The notes under the pieces are model-generated. The model was not told the DNA's origin and did no database searches. It saw only the letters and a program-made list of their open reading frames with translations. From positions 4,526,001-4,590,000 of the forward strand of contig NZ_CP017183.1 of the NCBI RefSeq assembly GCF_001729785.1: 64,000 nucleotides of DNA. The letters run 5' to 3'. Made by a program: the position numbers and the translations under genes. This DNA comes from Enterobacter hormaechei subsp. xiangfangensis. Its GTDB lineage: Bacteria > Pseudomonadota > Gammaproteobacteria > Enterobacterales > Enterobacteriaceae. Numbering within the stretch: the first letter of the stretch is position 1; every line of letters starts with the position of its first letter. Of this stretch, positions 57,322-64,000 are shown piece by piece.

Positions 57322-59346
57322 ATGCGTACCCTACACAATATTGACCTGAAAAATAACGAAAGTGGCTTCACCCTGCGCTGGCAGGACCGTCTGATTTTAT
57401 CCCACACCGCGGATGCCCCTTGCCTGTGGATTGGCGCAGGTGAGGCGGATATCGAGATGTTTCGCGGCAACTTCAGCATCAAAGACAAGCTCAACGAAAA
57501 GATTGCCCTGACGAACGCGACCGTTACGCAGCAAAGCGCGGGCTGGGCAATCCGCTTTACCCGCGGCGATGCGGTAAGCGCGACGCTGCTGGTGGGCGTG
57601 GATGGTGAAGGCCGTCTGGAGCTGAAGCTGAAAAATGATGCTCCCGGCCATAACCGCATCTGGCTGCGGCTGGCGGCGCAGCCAGAAGATCATATTTACG
57701 GCTGCGGCGAGCAGTTCTCGTACTTCGATCTGCGCGGCAAGCCGTTCCCGCTGTGGACCAGCGAGCAGGGCGTGGGCCGCAACAAGCAGACCTATGTCAC
57801 CTGGCAGGCCGACTGCAAAGAGAACGCGGGCGGTGACTACTACTGGACCTTCTTCCCGCAGCCCACCTTCGTGAGCACCCAGAAGTACTACTGCCACGTG
57901 GATAACAGCTGCTACATGAACTTTGACTTCAGCGCCCCTGACTTCCACGAGCTGGCGTTCTGGGAAGATAACGCCACGCTGCGCTTCGAATGTGCGGAAA
58001 CGTACGTCGATCTGCTGGAAAAACTGACCGGCCTGCTGGGACGCCAGCCGGAGCTGCCGGACTGGGTGTACGACGGCGTGACGCTGGGCATCCAGGGCGG
58101 CACCGAGGTGTGCCAGCAGAAGCTCGACACCATGCGTAACGGCGGCGTAAAGGTGAACGGCATCTGGGCGCAGGACTGGTCCGGCATCCGCATGACCTCC
58201 TTCGGCAAACGCGTAATGTGGAACTGGAAGTGGAACAGCGCGCTCTATCCGCAGCTTGATACGCGGATTGCGCAGTGGAAAGAAGAAGGCGTGCAGTTCC
58301 TCTCCTATATCAACCCGTACGTCGCCAGCGATAAAGATCTCTGCGAAGAGGCCGCGAAACGCGGCTATCTGACCAAAAACGCCGACGGCAAGGACTACCA
58401 CGTCGAGTTCGGCGAGTTCTACGCGGGCGTTATCGACCTGACCAACCCGGCAGCCTACGACTGGTACAAAGAGGTCATTAAAAAGAACCTGATCGAACTG
58501 GGCTGCGGCGGCTGGATGGCCGATTTCGGGGAGTACCTGCCGACCGATACCTTCCTGCACAACGGCGTGAGCGCGGAGATCATGCATAACGCCTGGCCTG
58601 CCCTGTGGGCGAAATGTAACTACGAAGCGCTGGAGGAGACCGGCAAGCTCGGGGAGATCCTGTTCTTCATGCGCGCAGGCTACACCGGTAGCCAGAAGCA
58701 CTCGGTGATGATGTGGGCGGGGGATCAGAACGTCGACTGGAGCCTGGACGACGGTCTGGCTTCCGTCGTACCGGCGGCGCTGTCGCTGGCGATGACCGGG
58801 CACGGCCTGCACCACAGCGACATTGGCGGCTATACGACGCTCTTCGAGATGAAGCGCAGCAAAGAGCTGCTGCTGCGCTGGTGTGATTTCAGCGCCTTTA
58901 CGCCGATGATGCGTACCCACGAGGGCAACCGCCCTGGCGATAACTGGCAGTTCGACGGCGACGCGGAAACCATCGCGCACTTCGCGCGCATGACCACTGT
59001 CTTCACCACTCTGAAGCCGTACATCAAAGCCGCGGTCGCGCAGAACGCGAAAAGCGGCCTGCCGGTGATGCGTCCGCTTTTCCTGCACTACGAGGACGAC
59101 GCGCGCGCCTACACGCTGAAATACCAGTATCTGTTTGGCCGCGATCTGCTGGTGGCGCCGGTCCATGAAGAGGGACGCCGCGACTGGTCGCTCTATCTGC
59201 CGCAGGACACCTGGGTCAATGCGTGGACCGGAGAAACCTGCCAGGGCGGTGACATCACCGTTGATGCCCCGCTCGGCAAACCGCCGGTCTTCTATCGCCA
59301 GCAAAGCGAATGGGCTGATCTGTTTAGCACCTTACGTCATATCTGA
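57322..59346 (+). CDS. yihQ: GH31 sulfoquinovosidase YihQ
   Basis: Retaining glycosidase releasing sulfoquinovose from sulfoquinovosyl glycerol and related sulfolipid fragments. The product has 674 residues. The catalytic nucleophile is Asp in GGWMADFGEYLP and the acid/base is Asp in MMWAGDQNVDWS. The sulfonate-binding Arg and Trp lie in AQDWSGIRMTSFGKR. The cytoplasmic position (no signal peptide) matches import of intact glycosides by the GPH transporter. In E. coli yihR sits between yihQ and yihS; here only 16 bases separate them. Confidence 0.96.
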   Translation: MRTLHNIDLKNNESGFTLRWQDRLILSHTADAPCLWIGAGEADIEMFRGNFSIKDKLNEKIALTNATVTQQSAGWAIRFTRGDAVSATLLVGVDGEGRLELKLKNDAPGHNRIWLRLAAQPEDHIYGCGEQFSYFDLRGKPFPLWTSEQGVGRNKQTYVTWQADCKENAGGDYYWTFFPQPTFVSTQKYYCHVDNSCYMNFDFSAPDFHELAFWEDNATLRFECAETYVDLLEKLTGLLGRQPELPDWVYDGVTLGIQGGTEVCQQKLDTMRNGGVKVNGIWAQDWSGIRMTSFGKRVMWNWKWNSALYPQLDTRIAQWKEEGVQFLSYINPYVASDKDLCEEAAKRGYLTKNADGKDYHVEFGEFYAGVIDLTNPAAYDWYKEVIKKNLIELGCGGWMADFGEYLPTDTFLHNGVSAEIMHNAWPALWAKCNYEALEETGKLGEILFFMRAGYTGSQKHSVMMWAGDQNVDWSLDDGLASVVPAALSLAMTGHGLHHSDIGGYTTLFEMKRSKELLLRWCDFSAFTPMMRTHEGNRPGDNWQFDGDAETIAHFARMTTVFTTLKPYIKAAVAQNAKSGLPVMRPLFLHYEDDARAYTLKYQYLFGRDLLVAPVHEEGRRDWSLYLPQDTWVNAWTGETCQGGDITVDAPLGKPPVFYRQQSEWADLFSTLRHI

Positions 59347-59354
59347 TAAGGCTC

Positions 59355-59376
59355 GCCCGCGGGAAAACCTGCGGGC
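59355..59376 (+). other. Intercistronic hairpin yihQ-yihP
   Basis: GCCCGC (59355-59360) pairs with GCGGGC (59371-59376), extendable inward, in the 45-base gap. No T-run, so probably an mRNA stability element. Confidence 0.5.
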
Positions 59377-59391
59377 AGACGGAGAACAATA

Positions 59392-60774
59392 ATGAGTCAA
59401 CATACTTCTGATCCGGCAACCCTGCGCCTGCCGTTTAAAGAAAAACTCGCCTACGGGATGGGCGATCTCGGCTCTAACATCCTGCTTGATATCGGCACGC
59501 TGTATCTGCTGAAGTTCTACACCGACGTGCTGGGGCTGCCGGGCACCTACGGCGGGATTATCTTCCTGATTGCGAAGTTTTTTACCGCCTTCACCGATAT
59601 GGGCACCGGGATCATGCTCGATTCCCGGCGCAAGATCGGCCCGAAAGGGAAATTCCGCCCGTTCGTGCTGTATGCAGCCTTCCCGGTAACGTTGCTGGCG
59701 ATTGCCAACTTCGTCGGCACACCGTTTGAAATCACCGGTAAAACGGTGATGGCGACGGTGCTGTTCATGCTGTACGGCCTGTTCTTCAGCATGATGAACT
59801 GCTCTTACGGCGCGATGGTGCCCGCCATCACCAAAAACCCGGACGAGCGCGCCTCGCTGGCGGCCTGGCGTCAGGGCGGCGCCACGCTCGGCCTGCTGCT
59901 CTGTACGGTGGGCTTTGTCCCGGTGATGAACCTGATTGAGGGTAACGACGAGCTTGGCTACATCTTTGCCGCCACCCTCTTCTCGCTGTTCGGGCTGTTC
60001 TTTATGTGGTGGTGCTATAAGGGCGTTACCGAGCGTTACGTCGAGACGCAGCCTGCTAACCCGGCGCAGAAACCGGGGCTGTTGCAGTCGTTTCGCGCCA
60101 TCGCCGGGAACCGTCCGCTGTTTATCCTGTGCATCGCTAACCTGTGCACGCTGGGCGCCTTTAACGTTAAGCTCGCCATTCAGGTCTACTACACGCAGTA
60201 CGTGCTGAACGACCCGATCCTGCTGTCGTATATGGGCTTCTTCAGCATGGGCTGTATTTTTATCGGCGTCTTTATGATGCCCGGCGCGGTGCGGCGCTTC
60301 GGCAAGAAAAAGGTCTACATCAGCGGGCTGATGATTTGGGTGGCGGGCGATCTGCTTAACTACTTCTTCGGCGGCGGCTCGGTGAGCTTTGTGGCGTTCT
60401 CCTGCCTGGCGTTCTTCGGTTCCGCGTTCGTGAACAGCCTGAACTGGGCGCTGGTGTCCGATACCGTGGAATACGGCGAGTGGCGCACCGGCGTGCGCTC
60501 CGAGGGAACGGTCTACACCGGCTTTACCTTCTTCAGGAAGGTCTCGCAGGCGCTGGCGGGCTTCTTCCCGGGGATCATGCTCACCCAGATCGGCTATGTG
60601 CCGAACGTGGTGCAGTCCGCCGGGACGGTTGAAGGGCTGCGGCAGCTGATATTTATCTACCCGAGCCTGCTGGCGGTCATCACCATCGTGGCGATGGGCT
60701 GCTTCTACAACCTCAACGAGAAGATGTATGTGCGCATAGTGGAAGAGATCGAACTGCGCAAACGTACGGCATAA
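59392..60774 (+). CDS. yihP: GPH-family sulfonate transporter YihP (probable DHPS exporter)
   Basis: Glycoside-pentoside-hexuronide cation symporter family protein, 460 residues, 12 membrane segments. It starts with KEKLAYGMGDLGSNILLD and contains YGAMVPAITKNPDERASLAAW and WALVSDTVEYGEWRTG. By analogy with E. coli it is thought to export 2,3-dihydroxypropane-1-sulfonate, though this is less proven than the catabolic steps. It is a clear paralogue of the next gene. Confidence 0.88.
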   Translation: MSQHTSDPATLRLPFKEKLAYGMGDLGSNILLDIGTLYLLKFYTDVLGLPGTYGGIIFLIAKFFTAFTDMGTGIMLDSRRKIGPKGKFRPFVLYAAFPVTLLAIANFVGTPFEITGKTVMATVLFMLYGLFFSMMNCSYGAMVPAITKNPDERASLAAWRQGGATLGLLLCTVGFVPVMNLIEGNDELGYIFAATLFSLFGLFFMWWCYKGVTERYVETQPANPAQKPGLLQSFRAIAGNRPLFILCIANLCTLGAFNVKLAIQVYYTQYVLNDPILLSYMGFFSMGCIFIGVFMMPGAVRRFGKKKVYISGLMIWVAGDLLNYFFGGGSVSFVAFSCLAFFGSAFVNSLNWALVSDTVEYGEWRTGVRSEGTVYTGFTFFRKVSQALAGFFPGIMLTQIGYVPNVVQSAGTVEGLRQLIFIYPSLLAVITIVAMGCFYNLNEKMYVRIVEEIELRKRTA

Positions 60775-60786
60775 ATGACGTGATTG

Positions 60787-60804
60787 AGCGCCCTGCGGGG
60801 CGCT
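60787..60804 (+). other. Intercistronic hairpin yihP-yihO
   Basis: AGCGCCC, TGCG, GGGCGCT: perfect 7-bp stem in the 43-base gap, followed by TTGAGG. Too few T for a strong terminator; may attenuate or protect the message. Confidence 0.55.
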
Positions 60805-60817
60805 TTGAGGATCGACC

Positions 60818-62242
60818 ATGACACATAATACTGATCCGTTAACCCTGAAATTGAGCCTGCGAGAGAAGTGCGCCTACGGGATGGGTGATTTTGGCTCGAA
60901 CCTGATGCTGTGTATTGGCACGCTGTATCTGCTTAAGTTTTACACGGACGAGCTGGGCATGCCCGCGTTCTACGGCGGCATCATTTTTCTGGTCGCCAAG
61001 TTCTTTACCGCGTTCACCGACATGCTGACCGGGGTGCTGCTGGATTCCCGGCGTAACATTGGCCCGAGGGGGAAGTTCAGGCCATTCATACTTTACGCCT
61101 CCGTTCCGGTGGCGCTGGTCGCGACGGCGCAGTTTATGGCCAACGACTTTAGCCTGACGGTGAAAACGGCCCTCGCCACCGTGCTCTTCATGATGTTTGG
61201 CCTCTGCTACAGCCTGATGAACTGCGCCTACGGTGCAATGGTTCCGGCCATCACCAAAAACCCGAACGAGCGCGCGCAGCTTGCGGCGTGGCGTCAAGGC
61301 GGCGCAACGGTAGGACTGTTGCTCTGCACCGTCGGCTTTATGCCGATTCAGGCGCTGTTCATCAGCCAGCCCTCACTCGGCTATCTGGTGGCCGCGCTGG
61401 TGTTCGTCACCGGGGGGCTGTTCTGCATGTGGTGGTGCTACAGCGGGGTGAAAGAACGCTACGTCGAGCTTACGCCCGATCACCATAAGCCCGGCATTCT
61501 GAAATCATTCTGCGCGATTTTCCGCAATCCGCCGCTGCTGGTGCTGTGCATCGCCAACCTCTGTACCCTCGCCGCGTTTAACATCAAGCTGGCGATTCAG
61601 GTCTATTACACCCAGTACGTGCTGAACGATCTGCATCTCCTGTCGTGGATGGGCTTTTTCAGCATGGGCTGCATTCTGATTGGCGTGTTTCTGGTGCCCG
61701 GCGCGGTGAAGCGCTTTGGCAAGAAGCCGGTCTATCTGGGCGGGCTGACGCTGTGGGCGGTGGGCGACGTGCTGAATTTTTTCTGGGGGACCAGCTCCCT
61801 GCTGTTCGTGCTGTTTTCCTGCATGGCCTTCTTCGGCACGGCGTTTGTTAATAGCCTGAACTGGGCGCTGGTGCCGGATACCGTTGATTACGGCGAGTGG
61901 AAAACCGGCATTCGCGCCGAAGGGTCGGTGTATACCGGCTATACCTTCTCGCGCAAAATCTCCGCCGCGCTCGCCGGTTTCCTGCCCGGCATCATGCTGA
62001 CCCAGATTGGCTACGTTCCTCACGCCGTGCAGAGCGCGGGCACGCTGCTTGGGTTGCGTCAGCTTATTTTCCTCTGGCCGTGCGGCCTGGCAATCGTCGC
62101 CGCCGTGACCATGGGGCTATTTTATAAACTCAACGAAGCGCGCTTCGCCTTTATTATCGAGGAGATTGGAAAACGGAAGAAACAGACAGCAAATACCCCT
62201 GAGATAACCACCAACAATAAAGCGTCAGCAGTCACTTTATAA
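60818..62242 (+). CDS. yihO: GPH-family sulfoquinovose importer YihO
   Basis: Second GPH transporter, 474 residues, 12 membrane segments, opening with REKCAYGMGDFGSNLMLC. It shares YGAMVPAITKNPNERAQLAAW and WALVPDTVDYGEWKTG with YihP. In E. coli YihO is assigned to uptake of sulfoquinovose and its glycerol glycoside. The hydrophilic C-terminal tail (KKQTANTPEITTNNK) is longer than in YihP. AGGATCGACC precedes the ATG. Confidence 0.88.
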   Translation: MTHNTDPLTLKLSLREKCAYGMGDFGSNLMLCIGTLYLLKFYTDELGMPAFYGGIIFLVAKFFTAFTDMLTGVLLDSRRNIGPRGKFRPFILYASVPVALVATAQFMANDFSLTVKTALATVLFMMFGLCYSLMNCAYGAMVPAITKNPNERAQLAAWRQGGATVGLLLCTVGFMPIQALFISQPSLGYLVAALVFVTGGLFCMWWCYSGVKERYVELTPDHHKPGILKSFCAIFRNPPLLVLCIANLCTLAAFNIKLAIQVYYTQYVLNDLHLLSWMGFFSMGCILIGVFLVPGAVKRFGKKPVYLGGLTLWAVGDVLNFFWGTSSLLFVLFSCMAFFGTAFVNSLNWALVPDTVDYGEWKTGIRAEGSVYTGYTFSRKISAALAGFLPGIMLTQIGYVPHAVQSAGTLLGLRQLIFLWPCGLAIVAAVTMGLFYKLNEARFAFIIEEIGKRKKQTANTPEITTNNKASAVTL

Positions 62243-62316
62243 CAATAAATCCGGCCACTATGTCCTTCCTGTTTATCAGGAGGGAGGCCTTTCTGTACCT
62301 GATACATGGACAAATT

Positions 62317-63003
62317 ATGAAAAGAATCATCACCGTACTGATCGTGTCGTCTGTGTCCTGCCCGGTATTTGCCGGGGCCTACGTCGAAACGCGCGAAGCC
62401 TACAACACCGCCTCAGAGCTGCACGAAGTGATCCTGCGTGCGGGCTATAACTTCGATATGGGCGCGGGGCTGATGTTCACCAACGCTTATAACGTGGGGA
62501 AATGGGACGAACTGAAACACAGCTATAACGAAATCGAGGGGTGGTATCCGCTCTTCAAACCGACCGACAAACTGACCTTCCAGCCCGGCGGCTTAATTAA
62601 TGACAGCAGCGCAGGATCAGGTGGCGCGGTTTATTTAGATACCAATTACAAATTTACGGACTGGTTTAATCTGACGTTCCGCTATCGCTATAACCATAAC
62701 AATTACGATACGCCGGACTATAACGGGCAGATGGATAAGAACGACACGCATGAATTCGCCAACTACTGGAATTTCAAAGTGACGGATGCGTTTTTCTACA
62801 CCTTTGAGCCGCACTTTTTCCAGCGGGTGAATGATTACCACAGCAAAAATGGCAAAGATCATCACTGGGAAATTACTAACAAGTTCAGCTATAAAATCGA
62901 CAGAAACTGGCTGCCGTATCTTGAGCTACAGTGGCTGGACCGATGGAATGATTACAACCGGGAGCAGTACCGGATCCGTTTAGGGTTACGGTATTCGTTC
63001 TAA
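62317..63003 (+). CDS. ompL: Outer-membrane porin OmpL
   Basis: Small KdgM-family beta-barrel porin, 228 residues from ATG 62317. Signal peptide of about 20 residues (MKRIITVLIVSSVSCPVFAG, cleavage around AGAYVETRE). The barrel has alternating aromatic strands such as FNLTFRYRYNHNNY and ends in the outer-membrane signature LGLRYSF with terminal Phe. Probably lets sulfoquinovose glycosides cross the outer membrane. An in-frame start at 62260 would disrupt the signal peptide. Last gene of the operon. Confidence 0.92.
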   Translation: MKRIITVLIVSSVSCPVFAGAYVETREAYNTASELHEVILRAGYNFDMGAGLMFTNAYNVGKWDELKHSYNEIEGWYPLFKPTDKLTFQPGGLINDSSAGSGGAVYLDTNYKFTDWFNLTFRYRYNHNNYDTPDYNGQMDKNDTHEFANYWNFKVTDAFFYTFEPHFFQRVNDYHSKNGKDHHWEITNKFSYKIDRNWLPYLELQWLDRWNDYNREQYRIRLGLRYSF

Positions 63004-63036
63004 TAAAAAAGCCGCTGATCGCTCAGCGGCTTTTTC
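63004..63036. terminator. Bidirectional terminator between ompL and typA
   Basis: GCCGCTGA, TCGC, TCAGCGGC (63011-63030) flanked by AAAAAA on the left and TTTTT on the right, so it can stop transcription from both strands. Confidence 0.87.
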
Positions 63037-63039
63037 GTT

Positions 63040-63066
63040 GCCGGGTGGCGCATGCGCTTACCCGGC
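63040..63066. repeat. REP element between ompL and typA
   Basis: GCCGGGTGGCGCATGCGC followed by TTACCCGGC, between convergent genes. Confidence 0.8.
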
Positions 63067-63082
63067 CTACGGCATAACCGAA

Positions 63083-64000
63083 TTAGTCTTCTTTCGCACC
63101 GCGCATTGCACGTTTACGATCGTTCTCAGTCAGGTGACGTTTACGGATACGAATTGACTGAGGCGTCACTTCGACCAGTTCGTCATCATCGATGAATTCC
63201 AGCGCCTGCTCCAGGGTCATCTTGATCGGTGGAACCAGAACCGTTGCTTCGTCAGTACCGGACGCACGCATGTTGGTCAGTTTCTTACCGGTCAGACAGT
63301 TTACCGTCAGGTCGTTAGAACGGCTGTGAATACCGATGATCTGGCCTTCGTAAACTTCAGCACCGTGACCCAGGAACAGCTTACCGCGATCCTGCAAACC
63401 GAACAGCGCAAACGCAACCGCTTTACCCTGACCGTTGGAGATCAGCACGCCGTTGTTACGCTGGCCCACTTCGCCCGGACGAACGTCGTCGTAGTGGCTG
63501 AAGGTGGAGTACAGCAGACCGGTACCGGAAGTCATGGTCATGAACTCAGAACGGAAGCCGATCAGGCCACGGCTTGGGATCACGTAGTCGAGACGTACGC
63601 GGCCTTTGCCATCTGGATTCATGTTTTTCAGGTCGCCTTTACGCTCACCCAGTGCCTGCATCACAGAACCCTGGTGCTGCTCTTCAACGTCCAGCGTTAC
63701 GTTTTCGAACGGCTCTTGTTTACGGCCATCGATTTCGCGGAAGATAACTTTCGGACGGGAAACCGCCATCTCGAAACCTTCACGACGCATGTTCTCAATC
63801 AGAACAGACAGGTGCAGCTCACCACGACCCGAAACGCGGAATGCATCAGCGTCTTCGGTTTCTTCAACGCGCAGCGCAACGTTGTGCACCAGCTCTTTGT
63901 TCAGGCGGTCAAGGATCTGACGAGAGGTAACGAACTTACCTTCTTTACCACAGAACGGAGAAGTGTTGACGTTGAAGAACATGGATACGGTTGGTTCATC
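63083..64000 (-). CDS. typA: Ribosome-associated GTPase TypA/BipA, C-terminal half (partial)
   Basis: The C-terminal 305 residues of the EF-G-like GTPase that aids 50S assembly and stress and cold adaptation. The frame runs to the window edge, where [18 protein letters not shown] is read, so the GTPase domain lies outside. Visible parts are the EF-G domain III/V regions ([40 protein letters not shown]) and the BipA-specific C-terminal domain ending [15 protein letters not shown]. The in-frame ATG at 63982 is internal, not the start. Confidence 0.96.
   Translation of the reverse strand, partial: DEPTVSMFFNVNTSPFCGKEGKFVTSRQILDRLNKELVHNVALRVEETEDADAFRVSGRGELHLSVLIENMRREGFEMAVSRPKVIFREIDGRKQEPFENVTLDVEEQHQGSVMQALGERKGDLKNMNPDGKGRVRLDYVIPSRGLIGFRSEFMTMTSGTGLLYSTFSHYDDVRPGEVGQRNNGVLISNGQGKAVAFALFGLQDRGKLFLGHGAEVYEGQIIGIHSRSNDLTVNCLTGKKLTNMRASGTDEATVLVPPIKMTLEQALEFIDDDELVEVTPQSIRIRKRHLTENDRKRAMRGAKED

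Noticed and set aside
57397..59304. Long minus-strand open frame of 635 codons opposite yihQ
   Set aside because: Composition is rich in His, Arg, Val and Ala as expected from the complement of a GC-rich gene; yihQ on the plus strand matches GH31 throughout.
59332..60819. Long minus-strand open frame opposite yihP
   Set aside because: Low-complexity His/Gln/Arg/Asp sequence with no domain, and yihP is a clear GPH transporter.

Overview
The window is chromosomal DNA from an enterobacterium with moderately high GC content. Gene content and order follow the Escherichia coli cytR-ftsN-to-typA region read in one direction: cytR end, ftsN, hslVU, menA, rraA, zapB, glpFK, glpX, fpr, tpiA, cdh, sbp, pfkA, fieF, cpxPRA, yiiM, sodA, rhaTRSBAD, fdhD, fdoGHI-fdhE, yiiD, dtd, yihYXWV, the sulfoquinovose genes and the typA end. 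The 425-residue LacY-type permease beside a GH36 alpha-galactosidase, the rhamnose ABC importer and the missing E. coli genes (yiiS-uspD, kdgT, frv, yihR) point to Enterobacter or a close relative such as Lelliottia or Leclercia. That placement is inference. No phage, insertion sequence, integrase, tRNA, rRNA or CRISPR array was seen.

Layout. 1-5.0 kb: cell division and housekeeping (CytR tail, FtsN, HslVU under a clear sigma-32 promoter, MenA, RraA, ZapB). 5.0-9.8 kb: glycerol uptake and phosphorylation (glpF-glpK), the class II fructose bisphosphatase GlpX, and Fpr. 9.8-17.3 kb: small envelope proteins, TpiA, an accessory SLC13-type permease, Cdh, Sbp, PfkA and FieF. 17.4-20.2 kb: the Cpx envelope-stress system, including the CpxQ small RNA in the cpxP 3' end. 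20.2-21.7 kb: YiiM and SodA with a Fur site.

21.7-34.8 kb is an enlarged L-rhamnose locus. It has the RhaT symporter, the RhaR and RhaS activators, RhaBAD, a four-gene rhamnose ABC importer, a lactaldehyde reductase and the mutarotase RhaM, so uptake, anomer conversion, catabolism and disposal of lactaldehyde are encoded together. 34.8-39.4 kb holds an alpha-galactoside operon (LacI-type repressor, GH36 alpha-galactosidase, LacY-type symporter) with twin operators. 39.4-41.3 kb holds an XRE-cupin regulator divergent from an AzlC-AzlD exporter pair, then a small DUF1471 protein.

41.4-48.1 kb encodes formate dehydrogenase-O (selenocysteine-containing FdoG with its SECIS hairpin, FdoH, FdoI) with the maturation factors FdhD and FdhE. 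48.4-52.3 kb has an accessory alpha/beta hydrolase, then FabY, Dtd, YihY and YihX. 52.4-63.0 kb is the sulfoquinovose (sulfo-glycolysis) locus: repressor and kinase on one strand, and reductase, aldolase, isomerase, sulfoquinovosidase, two GPH transporters and the OmpL porin on the other. The yihR mutarotase is absent. The window ends inside typA.

Two families of short palindromic repeats are scattered between genes: classic REP/BIME elements (GCCGGGTGGCG type) and a CCCTCTCCC/GGGAGAGGG palindrome in half and complete forms. Most genes are well-known conserved families. The least ordinary parts are the rhamnose ABC cassette, the alpha-galactoside operon, the XRE-cupin/AzlCD divergon, and the sulfoquinovose operon without its mutarotase.
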